64,000 nucleotides of DNA from Mycobacterium sp. UM_WGJ (GCF_000455125.1 NZ_AUWR01000011.1:99087-163086); one strand, 5' to 3'; counted from the first letter of the stretch, positions 9,463 through 19,726 are shown. A program made the numbers and translations. The notes: generated by a model from the sequence alone, not told the origin.

Positions 9463-10551
9463 ATGACTTCTGGACGACCGATACCACGCCATCCGCATGA
9501 CGTGACCAGCCAATGGCTGTCGGCCGTGTTGAGCGCCCGCGGCGAAGCGGTCCAGGTGGCTTCGGTCGACGTCACTCCGGTCGGCACCGGCCAGACCGGG
9601 GCCACCTACCGGGTGGCGGCCCGCTACACCGACAACCCGGGCGACTTGCCGGCCAGCTTTGTGATCAAGCTGCCGGCCGGCGACGACGCCGTCCGCGATC
9701 GCGTCGTTCTGGGCTATCGCAGTGAGTGCGCTTTCTATCGCGACGTGGCCGACGGCGTCAAGGTTCCGATACCGCAGTGCTTCCACTGCGAAATCACCGA
9801 TGACGCAACCGAGTACGCCCTGCTGCTCTCCGATCAGGCGCCGGCGGTACAGGGCGATCAGCTCGCCGGTTGCGGTGAACGCCAGGCCCGGTTGGCGGTG
9901 GCCGCCCTGGCCGGGCTGCATGCGCCCACCTGGTGCGACCAGCGTTGGCTGACGTTCTCCGGCCTGGCCATGACCCAACTGGACGAGGCCGGTGCCAAGG
10001 GCATGGGCGACATCGCCCGGATGTGCGCCGAGACGACCGTGCAGCGGCTCGGTGCCCAGCTCGGCGACGCCGACTGTGCGACGTTGACCGCGGCGCTGGA
10101 CCTGATCACCCCGTGGGTGTCGGCGCCGCTGGGCCGGTTCGCGTTGATCCACGGCGACTATCGGCTGGACAACATGCTGTTCAGCCCCGCCGGGGACCAG
10201 GTCTGGGTGGTGGATTGGCAGACGCTGGGTGTCGGACTGCCGGCCCGCGACCTGGCATTCTTCACCGGCACCAGCTTGGCGCCCGAGCTGCGCAAAGAGA
10301 TCGAAGCCGACCTGGTCACCGAGTATCACAACGCGCTGCTGAGCCACGGCGTCCGCGAGTATGACCGGGAAACCTGTTGGCAGGACTACCGGTTCGGTGC
10401 GCTGCAGGTACCGCTGATCTGCGCGCTCGGGTTGGTGTTCGCGACCGATACGGATCGCGGTGACGACATGTTCGTCACCATGCTGCAGCGCGGATGTCAG
10501 GCCATCCGCGATCTGGGCACGCTGGAGCTGGTGGGCGAGCTGGCCGGCTGA
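9463..10551 (+). CDS. Phosphotransferase family protein (APH/EcKinase-like)
   Basis: A 362-residue kinase-fold protein. The catalytic loop is HGDYRLDNMLF and the metal-binding segment VDWQTLGVGLPARDLAFF; the N-lobe has SFVIKLPAGDD with the likely ATP-binding Lys. This variant resembles the ecdysteroid-kinase-like and choline/aminoglycoside phosphotransferase group often found beside acyl-CoA genes in mycobacteria. The ATG at 9463 is preferred to an in-frame start at 9403, because the extra 20 residues do not look like kinase sequence. The upstream gap to the divergent carboxyltransferase gene is 120 bases and should hold both promoters. Substrate unknown. Confidence 0.75.
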   Translation: MTSGRPIPRHPHDVTSQWLSAVLSARGEAVQVASVDVTPVGTGQTGATYRVAARYTDNPGDLPASFVIKLPAGDDAVRDRVVLGYRSECAFYRDVADGVKVPIPQCFHCEITDDATEYALLLSDQAPAVQGDQLAGCGERQARLAVAALAGLHAPTWCDQRWLTFSGLAMTQLDEAGAKGMGDIARMCAETTVQRLGAQLGDADCATLTAALDLITPWVSAPLGRFALIHGDYRLDNMLFSPAGDQVWVVDWQTLGVGLPARDLAFFTGTSLAPELRKEIEADLVTEYHNALLSHGVREYDRETCWQDYRFGALQVPLICALGLVFATDTDRGDDMFVTMLQRGCQAIRDLGTLELVGELAG

Positions 10552-10589
10552 GCCCGGTCATCCACGCCGAGGAAGGGGAGTCGGATCTG

Positions 10590-11414
10590 ATGGATGCTCA
10601 CGCGCAGGGGCCGCGCCCGCCCGAGGGCGATTGGCTCGGAACGCCGTACCTGACGTTTCGGCGAGAGGGTCCGATCGCGGTCTGCACCCTGGATCGACCC
10701 GAGGCCCGCAACGCGATGACGCCGGCCATGTACTTCGGCTTGCGCTATGCAGTGGGCCGAGTCAATCAGGATCCGGAGCTGGCCGGGCTGTTGATCACCG
10801 GCACCGCAGACGTGTTCGCTCCCGGCGGGGACATGGGCGGCGGCGGGGCGGACGACTGGCTCACGTTCGGGGCCGCCCTGGGCATGGACATCACCCCGTT
10901 CGACACCCTGCGCAGCTCGGTCAAGCCGGTGGTCTCCGCGGTCAACGGGCTGTGCCAGGGCGGCGGGTTGCAGATCGCGCTCTGCAGCGACGTCGCCGTG
11001 GTCAGCGATCGCGCCACATTTCGGGTGCCCGAGCTGTTCCGCGGCATCGCCGACACCTACTACAGCCAGATGCTGGCGCGGGTGATCGGGCCGGTCCGCA
11101 CCCGCGATCTGATGTTCACCGGCCGCACCTTCGGTGCGCAGGAGGCGCTCGACTGGGGCATGGTGGCACGGGTGGTTCCGCACGAGGAACTGGCCGATGT
11201 TGCGCGCGACGTGCTGGCACAGTGCTGTCGCACCGCGCCGGCCGCACGTGCCGTGGTCAAGTCCAGCCTGGACTCCTACCTCGGTCTGTTCGACCGGATC
11301 GGGATGAGCACCAGCCTGGGGGCGCCGGAGGCCGTCGAAGGGTTCCGCGCCTTCAAAGAGCGCAGGTCACCGACGTGGGTGCATCCCGAACTACGGGTCG
11401 ACGGTCGGCTATAG
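10590..11414 (+). CDS. Enoyl-CoA hydratase/isomerase family protein
   Basis: A 274-residue crotonase-fold protein. It has the opening CTLDRPEARNAMTPAMYFGL, the oxyanion segments FAPGGDMGGGG and VNGLCQGGGLQIALCSDVAVVS and the C-terminal helix region. The usual second catalytic Glu position lies in FRVPELFRGIADTYYSQ. The ATG at 10590 follows GGAAGGGGAG by 9 bases, a strong ribosome site; the alternative frame start at 10494 lies inside the previous gene. It sits 38 bases after the phosphotransferase and is probably co-transcribed. Substrate unknown. Confidence 0.8.
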   Translation: MDAHAQGPRPPEGDWLGTPYLTFRREGPIAVCTLDRPEARNAMTPAMYFGLRYAVGRVNQDPELAGLLITGTADVFAPGGDMGGGGADDWLTFGAALGMDITPFDTLRSSVKPVVSAVNGLCQGGGLQIALCSDVAVVSDRATFRVPELFRGIADTYYSQMLARVIGPVRTRDLMFTGRTFGAQEALDWGMVARVVPHEELADVARDVLAQCCRTAPAARAVVKSSLDSYLGLFDRIGMSTSLGAPEAVEGFRAFKERRSPTWVHPELRVDGRL

Positions 11415-11528
11415 ATGATTCATTTGCTCCAAATGAGAATGGGTGTGCATAAAAATCAGAATCGGGTATCGCGGAATCCACGAATCGGATAGGATTTACG
11501 CGCACTGTCCCGGGAGGAGCCTGTCTAT

Positions 11529-12335
11529 ATGGGGATGAAGGGGCTGATCCGCTGGTCTCCAGAATCGGCGATGGTTCGCCTGGCGGGGCCGATGGAGGCG
11601 GTCGGCGGGCTCTTCACCATGTCGGTGGATGCCGTCAGGTTCTTGTTCAAGCGCCCGTTCCAGGCCCGGGAGTTCATCGAGCAGTCCTGGTTTGTTGCGC
11701 GCGTCTCGCTCGCGCCCACGTTGCTGGTGGCCATTCCCTTCACGGTCCTGGTCAGCTTCATCCTCAACATCCTGCTGCGCGAGCTCGGCGCGGCCGACCT
11801 GTCCGGTGCCGGCGCCGCGTTCGGCGCGGTCACCCAGGTCGGACCGATGGTGACGGTGTTGATCGTGGCGGGGGCCGGTGCCACCGCGATGTGCGCCGAC
11901 CTGGGGTCGCGCACCATCCGCGAAGAGATCGACGCCATGGAGGTGTTGGGTATCAACCCGGTGCAACGGTTGGTGACTCCGCGGATGCTCGCCGCCGGAC
12001 TGGTGGCGTTGCTGCTCAACAGCCTCGTGGTGATCATCGGCATTCTCGGTGGCTACGTGTTCTCGGTGTTCGTGCAAGACGTCAACCCGGGCGCGTTCGC
12101 GGCGGGCATCACCCTGCTGACCGGGGTTCCCGAGCTGGTCATCTCCTGCGTCAAGGCGGCGCTGTTCGGGCTGATCGCCGGAATGGTCGCCTGCTACCGC
12201 GGTCTGACGATCTCCGGCGGCGGCGCCAAGGCCGTGGGCAACGCGGTGAACGAAACCGTGGTGTACGCGTTCATGTCGCTGTTCGTGGTCAATGTGGTGG
12301 TCACCGCGATCGGCATCAAGATGACGGCGCGCTGA
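11529..12335 (+). CDS. MlaE/YrbE-family ABC transporter permease (YrbE A-type)
   Basis: A 268-residue integral membrane protein of the MlaE family, the permease of Mce lipid importers. Several hydrophobic segments are visible: LLVAIPFTVLVSFILNILL, VTVLIVAGAGATAMCADLG, LVALLLNSLVVIIGILGGYVFSVF and a C-terminal FMSLFVVNVVVTAIGI. The conserved family signature EEIDAMEVLGINPVQRLVTPRMLA is intact. GGGAGGAGCC before the ATG gives a good ribosome site. The next gene, 4 bases on, encodes the second permease. In normal mce operons six mce genes follow; here none do, so its partner substrate-binding proteins must be encoded elsewhere or are absent. Confidence 0.9.
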   Translation: MGMKGLIRWSPESAMVRLAGPMEAVGGLFTMSVDAVRFLFKRPFQAREFIEQSWFVARVSLAPTLLVAIPFTVLVSFILNILLRELGAADLSGAGAAFGAVTQVGPMVTVLIVAGAGATAMCADLGSRTIREEIDAMEVLGINPVQRLVTPRMLAAGLVALLLNSLVVIIGILGGYVFSVFVQDVNPGAFAAGITLLTGVPELVISCVKAALFGLIAGMVACYRGLTISGGGAKAVGNAVNETVVYAFMSLFVVNVVVTAIGIKMTAR

Positions 12336-12338
12336 GCC

Positions 12339-13193
12339 GTGGCGATTCGTGCGCTGGCCGCTGTCTATCCCGGTGTCACCCGGCAGCTCCGGCGACCGAT
12401 CGCCGCGATGGGCCGCATCGGCGACCACACCCTGTTCTACGGCAAGGCGATCGCCACCACACCGTTCGCCTTCGCCCACTACCGCCGCGAGGTCATCCGG
12501 CTGATCGCCGAGATCAGCATGGGCACCGGCACGCTGGCGATGATCGGCGGCACCGTGGTGATCGTCGGTTTCCTGACCCTGGCGGCCGGCGGCACGCTGG
12601 CGGTGCAGGGCTACAGCTCGCTCGGCAACATCGGCATCGAGGCCCTGACCGGATTCCTGGCGGCATTCATCAACGTGCGCATCTCGGCGCCGGTGGTCGC
12701 CGGGATCGGCCTGGCCGCCACCTTCGGCGCCGGGGTCACGGCGCAACTGGGCGCCATGCGGATCAACGAGGAGATCGACGCGCTGGAATCGATGGCCATC
12801 CGGCCGATCGCCTACCTGGTCAGCACCCGTATCGTCGCCGGCCTGGTCGCGATCGTTCCGCTGTACGCCATCGCGGTGATCCTGTCATTTGTCGCCAGTC
12901 GCTTCACCACGGTGTTCTTGTTCGGGCAGTCGGCCGGCCTCTACGACCACTATTTCCGCACGTTCCTCAACCCCATCGACCTGCTGTGGTCATTTCTGCA
13001 GGCCTTCTTGATGGCGATCACCATTTTGTTGATCCATACCTACTTCGGTTATTTCGCCGCCGGTGGTCCGGCCGGAGTCGGCGTCGCGGTGGGCAACGCG
13101 GTGCGGACCTCGCTGATCGTCGTGGTCTCGGTGACGCTGTTGGTCTCACTGTCCGTTTACGGGGCCAGCGGCAACTTCAACCTGGCCGGGTAG
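12339..13193 (+). CDS. MlaE/YrbE-family ABC transporter permease (YrbE B-type)
   Basis: A 284-residue MlaE-family permease and second half of a YrbE A/B pair. Its signature is NEEIDALESMAIRPIAYLVSTRIVAG. Transmembrane segments include GTLAMIGGTVVIVGFLTLA, GLVAIVPLYAIAVILSFVA, LLWSFLQAFLMAITILLIHTYFGYF and LIVVVSVTLLVSLSVYG. GTG start 4 bases after the first permease. Together they should form the membrane channel of a lipid or sterol importer of Mce type. The following gene is an acyl-CoA mutase, not mceA. No Mkl-type ATPase is nearby, as is usual since it is shared. Confidence 0.9.
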   Translation: MAIRALAAVYPGVTRQLRRPIAAMGRIGDHTLFYGKAIATTPFAFAHYRREVIRLIAEISMGTGTLAMIGGTVVIVGFLTLAAGGTLAVQGYSSLGNIGIEALTGFLAAFINVRISAPVVAGIGLAATFGAGVTAQLGAMRINEEIDALESMAIRPIAYLVSTRIVAGLVAIVPLYAIAVILSFVASRFTTVFLFGQSAGLYDHYFRTFLNPIDLLWSFLQAFLMAITILLIHTYFGYFAAGGPAGVGVAVGNAVRTSLIVVVSVTLLVSLSVYGASGNFNLAG

Positions 13194-13263
13194 CTACCGG
13201 TATCTCCCCACGTCGCGGTAGTGGTATTGGCATTCTCCTTTTTTGCAAGTACCGTATCCAGCG

Positions 13264-14840
<1,577 letters not shown>

Positions 14841-14841
<1 letters not shown>

Positions 14842-15272
14842 TGACTTCTCCGCATTCTTCCTCCGCAGCCGTCCCGGCCCGTGTCCTGGTCGCCAAGCCC
14901 GGTCTTGACGGTCATGATCGCGGGGCCAAGATCGTCGCCCGGACCCTGCGCGATGCCGGCTTCGAGGTCATCTACACCGGCATCCGGCAGCGCGTGGAGG
15001 ACATCGTCGCCACCGCCCTGCAGGAGGACGTGGCGGTGGTGGGGCTGAGCATCCTGTCCGGTGCCCACGTCGCCTTGACCGGGCGCATCGTCGACGCGCT
15101 GCGTGCTGCCGACGGCGGGGACATCGCCGTCGTGGTCGGTGGCACCATCCCGCAGGGCGACGTACCCAAGCTGCTGGAAGCCGGTGCCGCAGCGGTCTTT
15201 CCCACCGGAACGCCTCTGGAAGATCTGGTGACCGGGGTGCGCGAGGTGGTCGAGAAGGCGGAGGCGCGCTAG
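14841..15272 (+). CDS. B12-binding subunit of acyl-CoA mutase
   Basis: A 143-residue cobalamin-binding domain. The DxHxxG motif is complete (D23-G-H25-D-R-G28; His25 is the lower axial cobalt ligand), followed by GLSILSGAH and VVVGGTIPQGD, the other B12-contact loops. It starts at TGATG with the large-subunit stop, as expected for a 1:1 heterodimer such as IcmA/IcmB. It binds adenosylcobalamin for radical carbon-skeleton rearrangement. No MeaB/IcmF-type chaperone gene lies in the window. Confidence 0.9.
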
Positions 15273-15274
15273 CC

Positions 15275-16228
15275 ATGCGACTTGGGGTGATGATCGGCGC
15301 CGAACGCGGCGACATGGCGCGCAAGGTCGCCAAGCTGATCTCCGACATCGAATGGGCCGACACCGCGGGCCTGGCCACCGCGTGGATGCCGCAGGTGCCC
15401 GACGATTTCGACCTGCTGACCATGGTGGCGCTGATGGCCGCGCACAGCACCCGGATCGAACTCGGCACCGCCGTAGTGCCCTTGCAAGCTCAGCACCCCA
15501 TCGCTCTTGCCCGCCAAGCGCTTTCGGTGCACGCCATCTCCGGCGGCCGGCTGGCGCTGGGAGTGGGGCCGTCGCACCATTGGATCATCCGGGACATGCT
15601 CGGCCTGCCCTACGACAAGCCGGCCGCCTACACCCGCGACTACCTGCAAGTGCTGGGCGCCGCGCTCGCCGGTCCCGGACCGGTGGACGTCGAGAACGAC
15701 CACTTCACCGTGCACAACCCGACCGCCCTGGGCGCCGACACCAAAATGCCGGTCCTGGTGGCCGCGCTCGGTCCGGTGATGTTGCAGATCGCCGGGGAGC
15801 ACGCCGACGGCACGTCGTTGTGGATGGCCGACGAGAAAGCGATCGCCGAGCACATCGCCCCGAAGATCAACAAGGCCGCGGCCGATGCGGGCAAACCGCA
15901 ACCGCGCATCGTGGCCGGGATCCCGGTCACCCTGTGCGCCAATTCCGAGATCGAGGCCGCCAAGCAGCGCGCCAACCGCATCCTGGCCGAGGCCGAGACC
16001 TCGCCGAACTATCAGCGGCTGCTGGACCGCGGTTCGGCCCGCGATGTCGGTGACCTTTGCGCGGCCGGCGATGAGGAGTCGATCCTGAAGCGGTTCAAGC
16101 AGTTCGCCGACGCCGGAGTGACGGATCTGTCGGTCCGGTTGCTGCCGATCGGCGACACCCGCGATGAGCTGATCGCCTCCAAGTACCGCACCCGCGAGGT
16201 GATCGCCGAACTCGCCAAGGCCGTATAG
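15275..16228 (+). CDS. LLM class F420-dependent oxidoreductase
   Basis: A 317-residue luciferase-like monooxygenase-fold protein. The opening MRLGVMIGAERGD, the AWMPQVPDDFDLLTMVALMAAHSTRIELGTAVVPLQAQHPIALARQA block and GRLALGVGPSHHWIIRDMLG are typical of the actinobacterial F420-dependent branch (TIGR03564-like). Such enzymes use reduced F420 for hydride transfer to, or oxidation of, an alcohol or enone. It begins 2 bases after the mutase small subunit and is followed directly by a CoA transferase, so it is probably one step in the same pathway. Substrate unknown. Confidence 0.85.
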   Translation: MRLGVMIGAERGDMARKVAKLISDIEWADTAGLATAWMPQVPDDFDLLTMVALMAAHSTRIELGTAVVPLQAQHPIALARQALSVHAISGGRLALGVGPSHHWIIRDMLGLPYDKPAAYTRDYLQVLGAALAGPGPVDVENDHFTVHNPTALGADTKMPVLVAALGPVMLQIAGEHADGTSLWMADEKAIAEHIAPKINKAAADAGKPQPRIVAGIPVTLCANSEIEAAKQRANRILAEAETSPNYQRLLDRGSARDVGDLCAAGDEESILKRFKQFADAGVTDLSVRLLPIGDTRDELIASKYRTREVIAELAKAV

Positions 16229-17254
16229 GTGGCCGGACCGCTTGCCGGAATCCGCATCCTCGAAGTGGGGGTGATGCTGGCCGGCCCGTACGCCACCATG
16301 CTGCTGGCCGACCTCGGTGCCGAGGTCATCAAGATCGAACCGCCGGGTGGGGAGATCTCCCGCCAGGTCGGCCCCAGTTACTTCGCCAGCCTCAACCGCA
16401 ACAAATCCAGCATCCAGCTGGATTTGGCGTCGGAGGCCGGGCAGGCGAAGCTGGGCGAGCTGGTCGCCGAATCCCATGCGCTGCTGGTGAATATGAAACC
16501 GTCGGTAATCAAACGGCTCGGGCTCACCTACGACGCACTGTCACGGTTCAACTCGCGGATCGTCTGTGTCGCGCTGACCGGGTTCGGCCTCGACGGCGGC
16601 GACGAACCGGCCTTCGACTACGTGATCCAGGCGGCCACCGGGATCGCCGCGATGACCGGCGACCCCGACGCGCCGCCGACCCTGCCGGGCTACTCCTCGG
16701 CCGACAACTCCACCGGGCTGACGGCGGCACTGGGTCTGTTGGCCCAGATCGTTAGCGGCCGCGGCGGGCAGGTGGAGGTATCGCTGCTGGATGTGATGCT
16801 GTCGCAGCTCAACTACCGTGCGGCGGCCTACCTCAACGACGGAGTCGAACCCCAGCGTCACCCGCACGGCGCGCATTCGTATTACGTTCCCGCACAGCTC
16901 TTCCCGACCGCACAGGGATATCTGGCCCTGTTCGTCACCCATGACGGGTTCTGGAAGACCTTTGCCGCAGAAGCTGGAATCGACGGCTTCGCCACGATGG
17001 CCGAGCGCGCGGCCTGCCGCGACGAGGTCCTCGCTGTCGTCACCGCAGCGCTGGCCGGCGACACCGCGGCCGGCTGGGAGGCGCGACTGCGTCCCCTGGG
17101 CATCCCGGCGGCAGCGGTGCGCACCCTGCCCGAAGCGCTGCGGGAGCATCCGGAAATGGTGGTCACGGCAGGCGATTTCCGGCTGGTGGGCAGCCCGATC
17201 CGGATCGCCGGATATGAACCGTCCTACTCACCGCCGCCGGGGTTGGCGGAGTAA
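16229..17254 (+). CDS. Class III (CaiB/BaiF) CoA transferase
   Basis: A 341-residue family III CoA transferase, shorter than the usual 390-410. The opening LAGIRILEVGVMLAGPYATMLLADLGAEVIKIEPP and LNRNKSSIQLDL are canonical. The likely catalytic Asp lies in GYSSADNSTGLTAALGLL. The small domain (ALFVTHDGFWKTFAAEAGIDGF...) and the C-terminal PSYSPPPGLAE are present, so it is complete although trimmed. GTG starts directly after the stop of the LLM gene. It would move CoA between carboxylic acids and feed or drain the mutase branch. Confidence 0.85.
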   Translation: MAGPLAGIRILEVGVMLAGPYATMLLADLGAEVIKIEPPGGEISRQVGPSYFASLNRNKSSIQLDLASEAGQAKLGELVAESHALLVNMKPSVIKRLGLTYDALSRFNSRIVCVALTGFGLDGGDEPAFDYVIQAATGIAAMTGDPDAPPTLPGYSSADNSTGLTAALGLLAQIVSGRGGQVEVSLLDVMLSQLNYRAAAYLNDGVEPQRHPHGAHSYYVPAQLFPTAQGYLALFVTHDGFWKTFAAEAGIDGFATMAERAACRDEVLAVVTAALAGDTAAGWEARLRPLGIPAAAVRTLPEALREHPEMVVTAGDFRLVGSPIRIAGYEPSYSPPPGLAE

Positions 17255-17270
17255 CCGCCCGCCGTCCGGC

Positions 17271-18425
17271 TCAGACCGTGACGATCGATGCCGACGCCGT
17301 GCCGGGTGCGCCGTAAACCTGGGCGAACCCCACCTTCGGGCCGCCCGGCACCTGACGGTCGCCGGCCTGGCCACGTAGTTGCAGCACCAGCTCGTGGATC
17401 TGGCGCAGGCCCGACGCGCCGATCGGTTCGCCGTTGGCGATCAGCCCGCCGTCGGTGTTGACCGGCAGTGACCCGCTGATCTCGGTCGCGCCGTCGGTCA
17501 GCAGCTTCTCCTGATCGCCGTCGGCGCAGAAGCCGCACTCGGCCATGTGGATGATCTCGGCCCCGGCGTCGGTGTCCTGCAACTGGACCACATCGACGTC
17601 TTCCGGTGTCACGCCGGCCTTCTCGAAGGCGGCGCGGGCGGCGTAGACCGTCGGCGCCACGTCCTCTTCGATCGGGGCGGAGGTGGCGTGCACCTCGTAG
17701 GCGCCGTAGCGGCGGGTGCGAATCTCGGTGGCCTGCAGGTAGACCGGCTTACCGCTGAAGCGGTGTGCGATGTCGGCGCGGCACATGACCACCGCGGCCG
17801 CGCCTTCGTCGGGTGCGCAGAACATGTACTGGGTGAGCGGGTAGTTCAGCACCGTCGAGTCGAGGATGGCGTCCTCGGACATCGGCTTGCGCCGAAACGC
17901 GTTGGGGTTCAGCGCGCCGTTGCGGAAGTTCTTGGCGGCGACCTTGGCCAGCGTGCGCGCCGAGATGCCGTGGTCGTGCAGGTAGCGGTTGGCTTTCATG
18001 CCGAAGAACTTGGTGGTGACGAACTGTCCGTTCTCGGCGTACCAGGCCGGCAGGGCCAGCTTGGCCGGGTCGTCGGTGAACGCCCCGCGGGGGTGCTTGT
18101 CCATGCCGATCGCGATGCCGATGTCGTACTTGCCGGACCGGATGTTGTCGGCGCAGACCTGGGTCGCGGTGGCCGCAGTGGCACAGGCGTTGAACACGTT
18201 GGTGAACGGGATGCCGGTCAGACCGACCAGCCGGGTCACCGCATCGGGATTGGAGATCTCATAGCTGCCGCCGACGCCGAACTGGATGTCTTTCCACTGC
18301 GCGCCGGCGTCGGCCAGGGCCAGGTGGATGGCCTCGGCGCCCATCTGCATCGCGGACTTGTCGAATCGGCCGAAGGGGTGCAGCCCGACCCCGATGATCG
18401 CCACATCGTTGTTCGCTACCGTCAT
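17271..18425 (-). CDS. Thiolase-like lipid-transfer protein (Ltp); probable aldolase
   Basis: A 384-residue thiolase-fold protein of the SCP2/Ltp type. Nucleophile-position Cys81 is kept (NVFNACATAATATQVCAD), but the thiolase His is replaced by Glu in NGEPIGASGLRQIHE and the second Cys is absent in VGFAQVYGAPGTASASIV. These changes match Ltp proteins that act as retro-aldolases in steroid side-chain breakdown rather than thiolases. ATG at 18425 has AAGGAG at a good distance; an earlier GTG/ATG at 18491 would overlap the upstream gene. It is paired 13 bases after a DUF35 OB-fold protein, the usual partner. Substrate inferred only by class: a beta-hydroxyacyl-CoA with a branched carbon. Confidence 0.85.
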   Translation of the reverse strand: MTVANNDVAIIGVGLHPFGRFDKSAMQMGAEAIHLALADAGAQWKDIQFGVGGSYEISNPDAVTRLVGLTGIPFTNVFNACATAATATQVCADNIRSGKYDIGIAIGMDKHPRGAFTDDPAKLALPAWYAENGQFVTTKFFGMKANRYLHDHGISARTLAKVAAKNFRNGALNPNAFRRKPMSEDAILDSTVLNYPLTQYMFCAPDEGAAAVVMCRADIAHRFSGKPVYLQATEIRTRRYGAYEVHATSAPIEEDVAPTVYAARAAFEKAGVTPEDVDVVQLQDTDAGAEIIHMAECGFCADGDQEKLLTDGATEISGSLPVNTDGGLIANGEPIGASGLRQIHELVLQLRGQAGDRQVPGGPKVGFAQVYGAPGTASASIVTV

Positions 18426-18438
18426 GTTCCAGGTCTCC

Positions 18439-18855
18439 TTAGACGGGCTGGAATGCCCAGGTGAGAATCTCGGTCCCGTCGTCGTCGACATAGAACGGCA
18501 CCATGGTCAGTTCGACGTTCATGCCGAATTTCAGCTTGGCGGGATCGGATTCGGTCAGGCGGGCCTCGACCTGGACCACATCACCGAGCCGGACCAACCC
18601 GACCCCGTACGGGGCGAAGCCTTCAGCGGTCTCGCCGCCGGCGTAGGGCAGCTTCGGGACGAAGCCCTGAGTGGTCCAGGCCTCCAAGGTGCCTTGGCGG
18701 GGTAGCAACAGGTCCTGCATCTGGGGGCCGCTGCATCGCGGGCAGTGATCCTGGCGGGGCCAGACGGTGGCTTGGCACTCCGCGCACTGGCTGCCGATCA
18801 GGGCCACGTTCTCGTCGGGCCAGTTCGTGACGTCGGGAGCGAGGGCCTTACGCAT
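18439..18855 (-). CDS. Zn-ribbon/OB-fold protein, DUF35 (Ltp partner)
   Basis: A 138-residue DUF35 protein. The N-terminal zinc ribbon shows four cysteines (CAECQATVWPRQDHCPRC, about residues 24-41), followed by an OB-fold (GTLEAWTTQGFV..., GYGVGLVRLGDVVQVEARLTESDPAKLKFGMNVEL). DUF35 domains bind acyl-CoA and form complexes with Ltp-type thiolase-like proteins, activating their aldolase reaction. It lies first in a two-gene minus-strand operon with the Ltp gene. An imperfect copy of the GAGAA operator lies 35-49 bases upstream of its start. Confidence 0.85.
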   Translation of the reverse strand: MRKALAPDVTNWPDENVALIGSQCAECQATVWPRQDHCPRCSGPQMQDLLLPRQGTLEAWTTQGFVPKLPYAGGETAEGFAPYGVGLVRLGDVVQVEARLTESDPAKLKFGMNVELTMVPFYVDDDGTEILTWAFQPV

Positions 18856-18889
18856 CCGCGGCGGTCTTCCAGGCGGACACGCACAAAGT

Positions 18890-18904
18890 GGAAATCACAT
18901 TCTC
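18890..18904. promoter_or_regulatory. Imperfect GAGAA-N5-TTCTC operator (8 of 10 arm bases)
   Basis: On the minus strand it reads GAGAATGTGATTTCC: one perfect GAGAAT half and a degenerate second half. It lies just upstream of the DUF35/Ltp operon, at the place where the promoter should be. The match is weaker than the three perfect copies. Confidence 0.35.
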
Positions 18905-19017
18905 GATTAGAGCATACGCACGTACTGCTAGGGAAGCCTGAACGGGCCATCCGGAGGGTGCGGCGGCGGTACCGGTTGCGCGAGGGTGCGCAGAATGTCA
19001 GTTTTTTGCGGCGTGTC

Positions 19018-19068
19018 GCGTGCAAACACGCACGCTCGCGGCAGAAATGGCGCTCGCGGCAGAAATGG
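19018..19068. repeat. Hairpin GCGTGC-N6-GCACGC plus exact 18-base tandem repeat
   Basis: A 6-base-arm hairpin (19018-19035) is followed by two exact copies of CGCTCGCGGCAGAAATGG (19033-19050 and 19051-19068). They lie directly downstream of the minus-strand TetR gene, with a short A-run (T-run on plus at about 19002-19007) beyond it. It may act as that gene's terminator, or be a short interspersed palindrome. The 18856-19075 gap holds nothing else that I can support. Confidence 0.5.
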
Positions 19069-19075
19069 CGGGGGC

Positions 19076-19726
19076 CTACTTGGCGAGGCCGTGGGCGCAG
19101 AAGTCCCAGACCTCATCGGCGGTGATCGGGTGAGCCGCCGGGTCCTCGGATTCGGCACTGGACTGCGCCACGAACATGACGGTCTGCATGATCATCGCGG
19201 CCATCCGCCGGGCATTGACACCCGCGCGCAGTTCGCCGGCGGCGTCGGCCGCCTCCATCAGCTCGGTGAGCAGTGACAACAGCGGCGTGAAGGCCACCCG
19301 CACTTCGGTGGGGTGGGAGACCAGCAGCCGCGGCGCGAAGTCGGTGAACAGCGGTCGCTTGGCCGAGGGGTCCGGTCGAGACAGCTCAAAGAGCAGCTCG
19401 ATCGCCACTTTCAGCTGCTCCAGCGGCTTGCTCTGGCCCTCGGTGGCGGCCCGGATCTGGTCGGACGTGCGCACCAGGGCGTCTTCGAAAAGTGCCAGCA
19501 GCAGCTCGTGCTTGCCGTTGAATTGCAGATAGAAACTGCGCAGCGACTGCCGGGAGCGCTCGACGACCTCTTGGACGGTGAAGTCGGTGCTGCCCTTTTC
19601 GATGATGATGGCTTGGGCTGCGTCCAGGAAGCGCTGAACGCGCTGGGCGGCCCGCAACCGGGCGGTCTTGATCGACCGCTCGACCGCCCGCTGCTTCCAG
19701 ACGGGCTCTTCTTCCGGGTTACTCAC
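19076..19726 (-). CDS. TetR/AcrR family regulator, likely master of the GAGAA regulon
   Basis: A 216-residue TetR regulator. The helix-turn-helix is FTVQEVVERSRQSLRSFYLQFNGKHELLLALFEDAL, in the first third after a Lys/Arg-rich leader (WKQRAVERSIKTARLRAAQRVQRFLDAAQ). The GTG at 19726 is chosen because GGAG lies about 6 bases before it; a longer frame to 19819 is possible but its extra residues are low-complexity. It is divergent from the enoyl-CoA hydratase at 19898, and a perfect GAGAA-N5-TTCTC palindrome sits between them, the usual arrangement for a self-regulating TetR repressor. Ligand unknown, probably an acyl-CoA. Confidence 0.85.
   Translation of the reverse strand: MSNPEEEPVWKQRAVERSIKTARLRAAQRVQRFLDAAQAIIIEKGSTDFTVQEVVERSRQSLRSFYLQFNGKHELLLALFEDALVRTSDQIRAATEGQSKPLEQLKVAIELLFELSRPDPSAKRPLFTDFAPRLLVSHPTEVRVAFTPLLSLLTELMEAADAAGELRAGVNARRMAAMIMQTVMFVAQSSAESEDPAAHPITADEVWDFCAHGLAK

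Noticed and set aside
11439-11453. GAGAAT half-site before the YrbE genes
   Set aside because: The second half (GTGCA) does not match TTCTC; only one arm is present, so I do not count it as part of the GAGAA regulon.
13223-13237. ATTCTC half-site before the mutase gene
   Set aside because: Left arm matches only 2 of 5 bases; too weak to claim.
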